NCBI RefSeq assembly: GCF_001427305.1
Contig: NZ_LMFZ01000001.1
Span: 435,261 to 499,260 of the forward strand
Direction of reading: 5' to 3'
Source of the DNA: Duganella sp. Root1480D1
GTDB taxonomy: Bacteria > Pseudomonadota > Gammaproteobacteria > Burkholderiales > Burkholderiaceae_D
DNA: 64,000 nt
The notes under the pieces are model-generated. The model made no database searches. It saw only the letters and a program-made list of their open reading frames with translations, and was not told where the DNA came from. Positions 9,041 to 17,883 of this stretch are shown here, one piece after another. Positions within the stretch are counted from its first letter, which is position 1. Each line of letters starts with the position of its first letter. The position numbers and the translations under genes were made by a program.

Positions 9041-9068
9041 CCGGCGTTTGCGCCCGCGCAAACGCCGG
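9041..9068. repeat. Perfect 13-bp inverted repeat between divergent T6SS units
   Basis: CCGGCGTTTGCGC and its exact complement flank a CC centre. It lies in the 164-bp gap between the TPR lipoprotein and tssK, 46 bp before the tssK start. There is no T-run, so it is more likely a regulator site or RNA hairpin in the tssK leader than a terminator. Confidence 0.5.
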
Positions 9069-9114
9069 CTGCACGGCGCCAGTTTTAATGGATACCTCAA
9101 CCAAGGAGGCCGGC

Positions 9115-10419
9115 ATGACATTACCTGCAAAGATCCTTTGGAGCGAAGGCCTGTTCCTGCGTCCACAACACTTCCAGCAGCAGGACCGCTATCACGAAGC
9201 GCGCATGCACGCGACAGTCCTGGCCGCGCAACCTATGCTGTGGGGCGTGCAATCGGTGGAATGGGACATGTCCGCACTGGCAAACGGCAAACTGCGCGTG
9301 CTCGCCCTGCGCGCCATTTTTCGCGAAGGCGAGCTATTCGACGCACCCGCCAGCGATCCGCTGCCACCAGCCATCGACCTCGCCACCTTGCCCGCGGAGG
9401 TGCAGGAAATCTGCTATCACGCCGCCCTGCCATCGCAGGAATCCGACCGCTTCCAGCAGGCCGAGCGCGAGACCGCTGACCTGTTCAGCGATGCACTGCC
9501 TGCCGGCCTGACCTACCTGCGCAAGCAAGTGCGCCTGGTGTCGGACCTGGAACCGCGCGGCGCCTATGACAGTTTTCCTTTGCTGCGGCTGCGTCGCGTC
9601 GTGTCGGGCAGTTTCGAGATCGATCCCGCCTTCATGCCGCCATCGCTCTCTATCGGCGCCACACCCAGGCTCAAGCTCCTGCTCGACCAGTTGATGGATG
9701 CCCTGCAGGCCAAGGTCAACGCTTTGCAAGGGCATATGCGCGAGCCAAGCCGCAATGTCATCGAATTTCGCACCGGCGACGTATCGTCATTCTGGCTGCT
9801 GCACACGGTTTCCACCTCGGCAGCAACCCTGCTGCACCTGCTGCGCCATCCCTCGCTCCATCCGGAACGCCTGTATCAGTCGATGCTTGGACTGGCGGGC
9901 GGCCTGATGACTTATTCGCGCCTGGTCCATCTCGGCAACCTGCCCTCCTACGACCATGCAGCCCCCGGCCCCGCCTTCCTGCAACTCGATGCCCTGATCC
10001 GTGAACTTCTCGACACCGTCATTTCGGCGCGCTATTTCGCTATTGCCTTGCGCGAGGAAAAGCCCGGCTATCACATTGGCAAACTCGATTCTGGCAAGAT
10101 CGGCGCTGGCGCCAGCCTTTATCTGGCCATTGCTGCGGCAATACCATTGCTGGAGCTGGTCGAAGCGGTGCCACTGCGCGTCAAGGCCGGTGCACCGGAC
10201 GACGTGGAGCAATGCGTGCTATCCGCCATGCCGGGCGTGAAACTGGTACATGCGCCGCAGGTTCCCTCCGCCATTCCGGTTCGCCCCGACACTTGCTACT
10301 TTTCGCTCGAAAACCGCGGCGTGCTGTACGAGCAGATGCTCAAGGCACAATCCATTTCCATCTATGTGCCCGCAGGGATCAAGGAACTGCGGCTCGAACT
10401 CCTGGTGGTGACAGCATGA
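9115..10419 (+). CDS. tssK: Type VI secretion baseplate adaptor TssK
   Basis: TssK trimers connect the baseplate to the TssL/TssM membrane complex. The 434-residue product starts MTLPAKILWSEGLFLRPQHF, the family hallmark (KILWSEGxFLxPQHFQQQDRY), and continues with the shoulder-domain strands and a helical middle region; the C-terminal head ends VPAGIKELRLELLVV. The start at 9115 has a strong AAGGAGG site; the open frame reaching to 8983 is not used. Its stop overlaps the tssL start (ATGA). It is transcribed away from the tssB unit. Confidence 0.96.
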   Translation: MTLPAKILWSEGLFLRPQHFQQQDRYHEARMHATVLAAQPMLWGVQSVEWDMSALANGKLRVLALRAIFREGELFDAPASDPLPPAIDLATLPAEVQEICYHAALPSQESDRFQQAERETADLFSDALPAGLTYLRKQVRLVSDLEPRGAYDSFPLLRLRRVVSGSFEIDPAFMPPSLSIGATPRLKLLLDQLMDALQAKVNALQGHMREPSRNVIEFRTGDVSSFWLLHTVSTSAATLLHLLRHPSLHPERLYQSMLGLAGGLMTYSRLVHLGNLPSYDHAAPGPAFLQLDALIRELLDTVISARYFAIALREEKPGYHIGKLDSGKIGAGASLYLAIAAAIPLLELVEAVPLRVKAGAPDDVEQCVLSAMPGVKLVHAPQVPSAIPVRPDTCYFSLENRGVLYEQMLKAQSISIYVPAGIKELRLELLVVTA

Positions 10420-11162
10420 GCCATTTCATCGAAAGGCGCGCCGCCCCTGCGCAGCAACGCAGTCCATCCCTGGTGGACCTGATGCACGAAGGCTTCCATA
10501 TGCTTTCCCTGCTGCGCCATGGCAGCGCGCCGCCAGGTGAAGCGGAATTCGCGGCAGCCATCCGCTGTTTTCTCGACGAATTGAATAGCCAGGCGCGCGA
10601 ACTGCACATCGCAGCCGAGGACATCGAAAGCGCCAAATACGCCTTCTGTGCAGCGCTGGACGAAACCATACTGGCCTCCGCGTTTCCCTTGCGCGACGCA
10701 TGGGAACGCAGGCCCTTGCAATTGCTGCTGTTCGGCGACCAACTGGCCGGCGAGCATTTCTTCGACAAGCTTGAACAGCTACGCTTGAAGGGAAGCGAAA
10801 GACTGCAGGCGCTGCAGGTATTTCATATGTGCCTGCTGCTTGGCTTCAAAGGCCGTTACGCCCTGGATGATGCCGATCGCCTTTCCTATCTCACCGCGCG
10901 GCTGGGCGACGAGATAGCCCACTTGCACGGCAAAGGCAAAGGTTTTGCTCCGCACGCCGCACGGCCCGACAACGTCGCGCACAAGCTGCAAAGTAACGTG
11001 CCTCTGTGGACCACCGGCAGCATCTTTTTCGTGGCAGCCTTGGCCTCGTTCGGCGCCATGCGCTATTCGCTTGCCAGTTCGATCAGCACCACCCTCGCAG
11101 CCTACCAGGACGTGGTCAAGCAGCCGCCGCGGCCAGCCATCCTGACAGTGACACTACCCTAA
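10416..11162 (+). CDS. tssL: Type VI secretion inner-membrane protein TssL (DotU family)
   Basis: TssL is the DotU-like inner-membrane protein that with TssM forms the T6SS anchor. The 248-residue product has the cytoplasmic helical hook domain (SLVDLMHEGFHMLSLLRHG; AKYAFCAALDETILAS; LLLFGDQLAGEHFFDKL; LLLGFKGRYAL) and one C-terminal transmembrane helix (about residues 202-222). There is no fused OmpA-like peptidoglycan-binding domain; a separate OmpA-like gene converges on it and the two overlap by 4 bp. The start overlaps the tssK stop. Confidence 0.95.
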   Translation: MSHFIERRAAPAQQRSPSLVDLMHEGFHMLSLLRHGSAPPGEAEFAAAIRCFLDELNSQARELHIAAEDIESAKYAFCAALDETILASAFPLRDAWERRPLQLLLFGDQLAGEHFFDKLEQLRLKGSERLQALQVFHMCLLLGFKGRYALDDADRLSYLTARLGDEIAHLHGKGKGFAPHAARPDNVAHKLQSNVPLWTTGSIFFVAALASFGAMRYSLASSISTTLAAYQDVVKQPPRPAILTVTLP

Positions 11163-11905
11163 TCCGCAACACGGAACTCAATGCGCCGGTTGCGGGCACG
11201 CCCCTCGGCGCTGGCATTGTCTGCCACCGGCTGGTCCGGGCCGGCCCCGGCCACCGCAATGCTCGCAGCAGCAAGCCCCTTGGCTGCAAGGTAGCTGCGC
11301 ACCGCGCCGGCACGCGCCAGGCTAAGCGCCAGGTTGGCTTCCCGCGTTCCGGTATTATCGGTGTGTCCGATCACTTCAACTTTGCGGCCACCGATCTGGC
11401 CCAGCGCCGCCACCATTTCATCCAGGATTACCATGCCGGATGGACGGAGCACTGCCTGCCCGCTTTCGAATTCGATGATGCGCCGCGCCAGCGCCGTATC
11501 GAGCAGCTTTTGCGCCGGGGCGTTGACGCGCAGGCCGTTGCTGATGGTGTATGTCGGATTGAGGCTGTTGGCCAGTTCGCTGGCGACCTGCTGCCGCAGC
11601 GCCTCGTTTGCGACATCGCCGCGGATCCCCACCCGGTTGCCCTCAACCGTCAACTGTCCCTGGGTGACCATCTTCAAAGGCTCGGCGAGCAGTTTTTGCA
11701 TATGCGCGCTCCAGTTGGGCGGCGCCACCACGCTGCCCACTGCAAGCTGGTCCACGACGCGTGTGGCGCCATACAAGGCGCGTGCCCGCTGCAGGATGGC
11801 GGCCCTGGTCGCTTCGTCAGGTACTGTGCCCGCAACGACGACCGGCGCAAGTTGTGCGAAGGCTGGCAGGCAGGCCAGCGAGAAGACCAGGACCAGCATA
11901 CGCAT
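11159..11905 (-). CDS. Exported OmpA/BON-domain peptidoglycan-binding protein of the T6SS locus
   Basis: The 248-residue product has a Sec signal peptide (MRMLVLVFSLACLPAFAQ), two BON-like repeats (about 25-110), and a C-terminal OmpA-like domain with VEVIGHTDNTGTREANLALS and the AEGRARNRRIEFR end motif, which bind peptidoglycan. In other T6SS loci such proteins (TagL/TssL extensions or separate OmpA lipoproteins) anchor the membrane complex to the cell wall; here the domain is a soluble periplasmic protein. The start at 11905 is chosen because the signal peptide begins there; the frame is open to 12037. It is 14 bp after tagF, so it belongs to the tssM unit. Confidence 0.85.
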   Translation of the reverse strand: MRMLVLVFSLACLPAFAQLAPVVVAGTVPDEATRAAILQRARALYGATRVVDQLAVGSVVAPPNWSAHMQKLLAEPLKMVTQGQLTVEGNRVGIRGDVANEALRQQVASELANSLNPTYTISNGLRVNAPAQKLLDTALARRIIEFESGQAVLRPSGMVILDEMVAALGQIGGRKVEVIGHTDNTGTREANLALSLARAGAVRSYLAAKGLAAASIAVAGAGPDQPVADNASAEGRARNRRIEFRVAD

Positions 11906-11919
11906 GGCAGCCTCTTTTG

Positions 11920-12876
11920 TCAGCTGAAGGTTTCGTGGAACAGTTGTATGGCAACCGGCAGGCCAAGCTGGCCCTGCTCCAGGCAGGCCGCCAGGCGCTG
12001 CAACGGGGCATCGCCATGCAATGCGCTGTCCACCCATGCGCAGTCGCCGAGCGCCACCATGCCTTCCTGCGCCGACTCCGGATCTATCACCGAAAACAGG
12101 CTGGCCGGGTTGGCGCCATCCAGGCCAAGCACCAGGGACGGCTGGCCTGCAACAGGAGCGCAGAACATGGCGATTTCAAGGTCCTGGCGTGCCAGCAGCG
12201 GTGCAGCAAGCGTCATCCAGAATGCCGCAACTGGTGCCCGCAATGCGGCTTCGCGCGGCAACGGCAGGACCAGGCAGCGCGACGTCACCGGTGCGTGCTC
12301 GCGAAGCGGCGACAACAGCAGGCCCAATGCCAGCATCAGATGCCGCGCCGGCATGCTGCCCGGCCGCCCCGCCAACGATTCTTCCAGGCTGGCCAGGCAA
12401 GCACCTGCCAGATACGCCTCCAGGGCAGCCTGCGCCAGGCCCGCCTCGCTTAATGGTACTGGCAGCAAGCCCTCGACAGGCCGCACGGCAGCAGCAGTCG
12501 CTGCGCCGGCCGCAATGGCCAGGCCTTCCCAGGCGGGCGCCAAGGCCAGCGGGCTATAAGGAAGGAAATCGCGCGGCTTCGCAACCTGGTGCACGGCCAT
12601 GCAAGTGAACGGGAAACGGCGTGCCGACTGGTCCCTGCTGGCCAACAGGTGTCCGCACACCACCTGGCGCGAGCGCGTTCCGATAAACGCGAAGTCGAGT
12701 GGCGGGCAAGCATCGTAATGCTGGCGCCAGCGCGGATTGGCAGCAAGGCGCTGCATGACGGCTGCCAGCCATTGGTCCATCAGTTCCACCAATACCTGGT
12801 CGCCTGGCGAACGTACAAAATCGCCGCATCCCGGCAACTTGCCGAAGTAGGCAATGCGCTGCGATGGGGCGTTCAT
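11920..12876 (-). CDS. tagF: Type VI secretion accessory/regulatory protein TagF
   Basis: The 318-residue product begins with the TagF/SciT signature (RIAYFGKLPGCGDFVRSPGD) and contains GHLLASRDQSARRFPFT and, near the end, a GMVALGDCAWVDSALH stretch. In Pseudomonas aeruginosa, TagF acts as a posttranslational repressor of T6SS firing together with the PppA/PpkA-Fha pathway; no kinase, phosphatase or Fha gene is visible here, so its control role in this organism is open. It overlaps tssM by 4 bp (ATGA) and is followed by the OmpA/BON gene. Confidence 0.92.
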   Translation of the reverse strand: MNAPSQRIAYFGKLPGCGDFVRSPGDQVLVELMDQWLAAVMQRLAANPRWRQHYDACPPLDFAFIGTRSRQVVCGHLLASRDQSARRFPFTCMAVHQVAKPRDFLPYSPLALAPAWEGLAIAAGAATAAAVRPVEGLLPVPLSEAGLAQAALEAYLAGACLASLEESLAGRPGSMPARHLMLALGLLLSPLREHAPVTSRCLVLPLPREAALRAPVAAFWMTLAAPLLARQDLEIAMFCAPVAGQPSLVLGLDGANPASLFSVIDPESAQEGMVALGDCAWVDSALHGDAPLQRLAACLEQGQLGLPVAIQLFHETFS

Positions 12877-15800
12877 GGCGTGCTTCCCTTGCCAACCATG
12901 GTTTCGGGCAGGCGCATGCCACGGAAACCGCTGTCGCCTTGTGCGCTGCCCGGCGTGCTGGTGATGCGCAGGTCCACGGTCACGACTGCGCTGCCGCTGC
13001 TCCAGCGCAGTTCATGCACGCCCTCTTCCTTACGCGTGCGGGCCGCAGAATCGATCATCCGGCGCAGCCCCGTGGCGCCGCTTTCGCTGAACAGTTCTAC
13101 CAGCTTGCCCTCCGGCGTCACGCCGCTGATCCGCACACCGCTGCCTCCCTGCGGCCCGGGGTAGACCATGTTCGCCCATTGCGGCAGGCCGTTGCGGAAA
13201 CGCAGCAACTGGCCATCGATCTCTATCGAATATTCTGCCAAACCGCCGGCGGCATGCGGCAAGAGCTGGAATACGGTCTGCGTCGCCGACGACACGCCGC
13301 CCGCCGCCACTGGCGCCATCCATCCCGGAAAGCGCTGCAAGACCTGCGGGGAGAAGCTGATGCCCATGTCGGCCCAGGTCCGCGGAGCGAGCACGTCGCC
13401 GCGCCGCACGACCAGCGCACCCAGGGAATTGCCGACAAACTTCGCGATCGCTCCCTCCGGCCCGAACACCTGGCCAATCTCCGCCTGGCTGGCTTCCGCG
13501 CTGCCTGCAGGAGCGAACGGGAATTTGCTCGCAAGCGTTCGGTTGAATGGTTCATAGACCTGCGCCTGCCAGGTCTTGTTGATCTCAGCCTCCGCAGGCG
13601 CGACCAGACCAGCGAAGACCTGTATCAGCGGTCTTACCAGCAGGGGCCGGATCACCTGCTTTTGCGCGTCCCCCAACCCCGCCATCATCTGTTCATCCAC
13701 GTGGCGCAGCGCGTCGGCCAGTTCGGAGCCGCTGCCTTCCAGCGTTTGCTGCATCAGTTGCCTGGCGCCCGGCCCGGGATCGCCCTGGTTGCGGATGCCA
13801 TTGAGGCGCGCCCGCAGCCGTGAAAGATGGTCAAGGTAAGTCCGCATCAGCGAACCATCCTTGTCGTGCGTTGCCAGCAAGCCCGCCACTGACGCGAACT
13901 CGCGGCCCAGCGCCCCGGCTTGGGGCAGCACAGCCGCCACGGCGCCGGCTGCCGGCGTGCGTTCGAACAGCCGCGCTTTGAACCAATGCGCCATCCCCTG
14001 GTCCGACTGCTGCACGCTGGCCGCAGCCAGGCCTGGATTGTCCCAGCCGGTTTGCGCCGCTACCGTGCTCCAGACTTTGAGCAACGGGGATATAGCCGGG
14101 TCGCCCAGGCGATTCATCGCATCGACCGTGCGCGGGAAATCCGGCATCGCGGCAATCACCACGCCTTGCAGTAAGGCTTGCCACTCCTTGCTGTATTCGG
14201 CCTTATAGCTGTCGGTCAGCGCCTTCTGTATCTGCTCGGGACTCCCTTCCAGCGTCAGGTCGGTGCGCTCCGCCGTTTTCAGGACCCAGTCACTCGATTG
14301 CAGGGTGCTGTTGGCCGCCTCGCGAATCGCGGCACGGACATAGCCATCCCACGCTTCGCGCGTGAATGCCCCCGATACGGCATGGCTGCCCTGCACCAGC
14401 TCCCGGTCCTGGTCACCGACAATACGCGCCACCGTCATCGCTGGATAGCGCGTACTGGCACGCGCCTTGATCTCGGCATAAACACGCTCACGTGCAGTCA
14501 TGCCGCGCACCACCTGCCGCAACTGGTCGCGCGCAGCATCCACCAACGCCAGCTTGGGTTCAATGCGTGGCCAGGCTGGATCGCTTGACTGCGACAGGTA
14601 ATACGCCAGCAAGCCTTCCGCGCTGCGCAGGAGCTGCTCGCGCGGCATGGCGCCCCGATTACTCTCCAGCCAGTTGCGCCAGTGGCGTGTCAGCTGGTCA
14701 CCGAGGTGGCCGGTTTCAGCATGCGCTTTATCGGCCAGCATCAAGTAGGCCTTCAGTGCGTTATAGGAATCCTCGACATTACCCGCCTCGCGCTGGCCGA
14801 GGGCGAACAACTGCGTTTCCAGGCTGGCCGCAACGGGCTTGAGCAGGATTTCGCTCATGCCTTTGAAATACTCGCCGCGTAGCTTGCGGCCCAGTGAATC
14901 GCCTTGGTACAGGCCCATGCCGAGCAGCCATGGCGACTCCCGGTCCAGCTTATCCAGTTGCTCAATGCGGTCTTGCAGAAGCTGCAGCGCTTCCAGCCGC
15001 GATTGCAGGTCGGGGCGTTGCGCCTGCAGCTTGACTGCCTTGTCCAGGTCCGCCGCCGCGTTGGCGACCAGTTGAGCATTGCCGGAGTACGACCAGGTCC
15101 AGGCGCCCAGCATGGCGCCAAAAAGCAGGATCGCGCCAGCAAATCCGCCGTTGCGCAGCAGCCGCTGCCTGCGCGTTGCGTACTGGGAAACCAGGTCCTT
15201 ATCGGCAAAGATCACTTCACGGAAAAGGCGAGGCAGGAAATACCCGGCCTGGCTGCCTGTACGCGGCACGGGTTCGGACGGCCGCGTCAGACCGAAGCGC
15301 CGTGCAACCCGCAGCGACTGCGCACATAGCGGCTGCCCTTCCTGCAAAGCGCTGCTGAAGTAATACCCCCTGAACAAGGGCCGGAACTGGAAGGGATTGT
15401 CTTCGAACAGCGTGGCCAGGAAGGCTTTCAGCGGCGCGCGCAAGGCTGCGAACTCCAGCGGGAAAGTATGGACACCGGCCGGCACCAGCTCGCGGCGGCG
15501 TTGGGTCATCGTGGCAATTCCCATGTCGCGCAGCCCTTCGCATAGTTCATCGAAGCTTTGCTCGAAGAACGCCAGCATGTCGCGGCAGCCGGCCTTCTGC
15601 TTGAACGGCATGGTAGCGCCCCAGGGCCGCTCGCGTTCCGCCGCTTCCGCATCCATGAAGAAGTCGGCAAAGCCGGCTACCAGATCGGCCTTGGTGAACA
15701 TCACATACACTGGTGCAAAGACTTCCAGTTTTTCGATCAGGTCCTGCACGCGTTGGCGCAGGCTGCGTGCCAGCTGCAGTACGGACTCAGTGTCGTCGCC

Positions 15801-16430
15801 GCGCAACTCTGCAATGCTGACCGCGATGATGATGCCATTGATAGGTGCCCGTGGCCGGTGCTTCTTCAACAATCCAAGAAAGCCATGCCACTCTTGCCTG
15901 TCCACGGCCTGCACTGCATATCGGCCAGCGGTGTCGAGCAGGATGCCCTCCGTCGTAAAGAACCAGTCGCACTGCCGTGTGCCGCCGACGCCCTGGATCG
16001 CCTTCGGATCGGCGAACGGGAACTGCAAGCCGGACTGCGTGATCGCACTGCTCTTGCCGGCCGCCGGATTGCCGATCACCATATACCAGGGCAGCTCGTA
16101 CAAGGCGCGCGCGCCGGTCGCGCGACCAAGGCGCGAATTCCTGATCGTGCCGACCGCATCCAGCATGGCGCTGCGCACCGCGTCCAGGTCGGCTTCGGCT
16201 CGCGTTTCGGCCGGCGATTCGGGCTCCGCTTCGCGCCGGCGTGCGAGATAGCGGCGGAGGCCCAACACAGCCAGCGCCAGCACCGCTGCCGCAGCAATGC
16301 CGGCCAGCGCCCACGCCAGCGCAAGTTGCAGGAGTTCGGCGCCAAGGAAGAACAGCCCCGCCAGCAACGCAAAGGCCAGTATGTTCAAGGTGCGCCTGTC
16401 TGTGAGCAGGTACCAGGTTCGTTGCAGCAT
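12873..16430 (-). CDS. tssM: Type VI secretion inner-membrane protein TssM (IcmF)
   Basis: TssM spans the inner membrane and periplasm and is the core of the T6SS membrane complex. The 1185-residue product has two N-terminal transmembrane helices (about 15-60), a cytoplasmic NTPase-like domain with Walker A GNPAAGKS (120-127), a third membrane helix near 430-450 (GAILLFGAMLGAWTW), and the long periplasmic IcmF and DUF1215 regions. Length is typical. TssM normally contacts the lipoprotein TssJ through its C-terminal domain; no tssJ is seen. It lies 69 bp after the M15 peptidase gene. No strong ribosome site is visible before the ATG at 16430. Confidence 0.96.
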   Translation of the reverse strand: MLQRTWYLLTDRRTLNILAFALLAGLFFLGAELLQLALAWALAGIAAAAVLALAVLGLRRYLARRREAEPESPAETRAEADLDAVRSAMLDAVGTIRNSRLGRATGARALYELPWYMVIGNPAAGKSSAITQSGLQFPFADPKAIQGVGGTRQCDWFFTTEGILLDTAGRYAVQAVDRQEWHGFLGLLKKHRPRAPINGIIIAVSIAELRGDDTESVLQLARSLRQRVQDLIEKLEVFAPVYVMFTKADLVAGFADFFMDAEAAERERPWGATMPFKQKAGCRDMLAFFEQSFDELCEGLRDMGIATMTQRRRELVPAGVHTFPLEFAALRAPLKAFLATLFEDNPFQFRPLFRGYYFSSALQEGQPLCAQSLRVARRFGLTRPSEPVPRTGSQAGYFLPRLFREVIFADKDLVSQYATRRQRLLRNGGFAGAILLFGAMLGAWTWSYSGNAQLVANAAADLDKAVKLQAQRPDLQSRLEALQLLQDRIEQLDKLDRESPWLLGMGLYQGDSLGRKLRGEYFKGMSEILLKPVAASLETQLFALGQREAGNVEDSYNALKAYLMLADKAHAETGHLGDQLTRHWRNWLESNRGAMPREQLLRSAEGLLAYYLSQSSDPAWPRIEPKLALVDAARDQLRQVVRGMTARERVYAEIKARASTRYPAMTVARIVGDQDRELVQGSHAVSGAFTREAWDGYVRAAIREAANSTLQSSDWVLKTAERTDLTLEGSPEQIQKALTDSYKAEYSKEWQALLQGVVIAAMPDFPRTVDAMNRLGDPAISPLLKVWSTVAAQTGWDNPGLAAASVQQSDQGMAHWFKARLFERTPAAGAVAAVLPQAGALGREFASVAGLLATHDKDGSLMRTYLDHLSRLRARLNGIRNQGDPGPGARQLMQQTLEGSGSELADALRHVDEQMMAGLGDAQKQVIRPLLVRPLIQVFAGLVAPAEAEINKTWQAQVYEPFNRTLASKFPFAPAGSAEASQAEIGQVFGPEGAIAKFVGNSLGALVVRRGDVLAPRTWADMGISFSPQVLQRFPGWMAPVAAGGVSSATQTVFQLLPHAAGGLAEYSIEIDGQLLRFRNGLPQWANMVYPGPQGGSGVRISGVTPEGKLVELFSESGATGLRRMIDSAARTRKEEGVHELRWSSGSAVVTVDLRITSTPGSAQGDSGFRGMRLPETMVGKGSTP

Positions 16431-16499
16431 GATGGAGTGGAAAAGGGAGGCAGGTTGGCCGATGTTGCCACCAAGCCGCGCGGCGCCCCTTGAGCCGCC

Positions 16500-17255
16500 T
16501 CAAGCCCTGGTGTCGCGTGTGCGCAATTCCGTGTGGCCAAAATCCATCATGGTCCAGCGCCCTCCCCATACCATGCCGACCGCTTCCGCGGCCTCGCCAT
16601 ACAACTGGTAGCCGCGCATCGCCCATGGATCGCGTTCGCTGATGACCAGTTTTCCCTCGCGGATAAAGGCACAATCGGCAGCCAGCCCATACTGGTGGAA
16701 GCTCTGGAAAGCGCGCGCGTTACTGACATGGTTGCCCGCCGCGGCCAGTCTGTCCTGCCGTTCCGGGCTGCGGTAGCCTTCCAGCAAAGCCATTTCATAG
16801 CCGTGACGCGCGCGCATCACGTTGAACACCACCAGCAGGCGCCGCGCGAAGTCCTGGTCCAGCCGCTGCCAGTCACGGTCGGCCTGCGACAGCATGGGCC
16901 GCAGCAATTCCACTTCCGCAGTGGCGAAAGCCAGCGGCGGCAACGGCGGCGGCGGTACCAGTTGTTCGCCCTGCAGCAAGGCGGCGATCTGCGGATCTTC
17001 GGGACGGCTGCTGTCGTCAAACGCGGGCACCATCTGGCGCGGGCGCAGCAAGCGCACCAGCAACGCCGGCGCGCCCGCCAGCAAAGCAGTGCCGGCGCCG
17101 ATCAGCAGCAAGCGCCGCTGGCGTGGGCTGGGCCGGCGCTTTGGGGGAAATAACAACAGCCAGCCGGTAACGCTGGCTGCCACGAATATGCTCGCGACGA
17201 TAAATGGCAACATGGTGCGATCCATCAATACGAAAGCGCATGCGGCGCGCGACAC
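16500..17255 (-). CDS. tagX: TagX-like membrane-anchored M15 peptidoglycan peptidase
   Basis: The protein has two hydrophobic N-terminal segments (about 15-37 and 48-70) followed by a peptidase M15 domain: GYRSPERQ, SFHQYGLAADCAF (His187, Asp194) and MDFGHTE (His241) supply the three zinc ligands of the phage L-Ala-D-Glu/VanY type. In Acinetobacter, TagX is a membrane-associated L,D-endopeptidase homologous to phage endopeptidases and needed to let the T6SS pass the cell's own peptidoglycan. Position next to tssM fits that role. Start is uncertain: GTG at 17255 has a weak AGGA, ATGs at 17225 and 17213 have none. It could otherwise be a housekeeping D,D-carboxypeptidase, but the context argues against that. 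Confidence 0.8.
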   Translation of the reverse strand: MSRAACAFVLMDRTMLPFIVASIFVAASVTGWLLLFPPKRRPSPRQRRLLLIGAGTALLAGAPALLVRLLRPRQMVPAFDDSSRPEDPQIAALLQGEQLVPPPPLPPLAFATAEVELLRPMLSQADRDWQRLDQDFARRLLVVFNVMRARHGYEMALLEGYRSPERQDRLAAAGNHVSNARAFQSFHQYGLAADCAFIREGKLVISERDPWAMRGYQLYGEAAEAVGMVWGGRWTMMDFGHTELRTRDTRA

Positions 17256-17316
17256 TCGAATCCTATGCCGCCTCGCAACCGGACGGGACGAGCGATATCA
17301 AGCTTTGGGAGGACTT

Positions 17317-17883
17317 ATGCGGCCGGACTTGTTTGCAGGCCCCGCGCTGCGGGACGATCGTCATCGCATCCTGGCGCGGCTGGCGCACGGCGGCAACGTT
17401 CCCGCCCCCGCCCGCCATTGGGTCCTGTGGGATCCGCCGCAACGTGCACGCCTTGCTGCAGTTGCCACGCTGTTGGCTACCGCTGCTGCTGCCTGGGTAT
17501 GGCTGCAAAATGATGGCCAGGCGCCGGTGAGCGCCCAGGCTTCGCCGGTTGGCGCCGCGCCAATGCAGGCTCCAGCCGCAGGCGGCGCGGCTCGCGAAAA
17601 TGCCCCGCCTCTGGCGGCAACCATCATCACTGCGGAAGCCACGCACAGCGAGACTGCCTTCGAACCGCCCCTGCCCGCGGCCTCGCCGGCGTCCGGCGTG
17701 CCGGCCCCGCGGTCCAGCGAAGCAAAGCCCGCCCACCCGCGCGCCGCCAAAATCGCGAACTCACCACGCAGGCAACAAGACGCGGCGTCGGCGCCGGAGA
17801 GTGATGAAGACGTGACCTTGCTTGCCGCCATGCTCAAGCACGCCAAGCCGCAACAACCTTCGCCTAACCCGCCAAAGAATTGA
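17317..17883 (+). CDS. Uncharacterised single-pass membrane protein with Pro/Ala-rich tail
   Basis: The 188-residue product has a short basic cytoplasmic N-terminus, one transmembrane helix (about 52-71, RLAAVATLLATAAAAWVWLQ) and a low-complexity Ala/Pro-rich extracytoplasmic region, ending with a short helical LLAAMLKHAKPQ segment. The layout (anchor, flexible arm, small tip) resembles TonB/TolA/GspB-like energy or docking proteins, but no family motif is recognised. The GGGAGG ribosome site supports the ATG at 17317. It is divergent from tagX and its end overlaps the convergent hydrolase gene by 20 bp. Function unknown. Confidence 0.6.
   Translation: MRPDLFAGPALRDDRHRILARLAHGGNVPAPARHWVLWDPPQRARLAAVATLLATAAAAWVWLQNDGQAPVSAQASPVGAAPMQAPAAGGAARENAPPLAATIITAEATHSETAFEPPLPAASPASGVPAPRSSEAKPAHPRAAKIANSPRRQQDAASAPESDEDVTLLAAMLKHAKPQQPSPNPPKN

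Noticed and set aside
11006..12559. 517-codon open frame on the plus strand across the OmpA/BON and tagF genes
   Set aside because: It crosses two good minus-strand genes and part of tssL; composition is that of a shadow.
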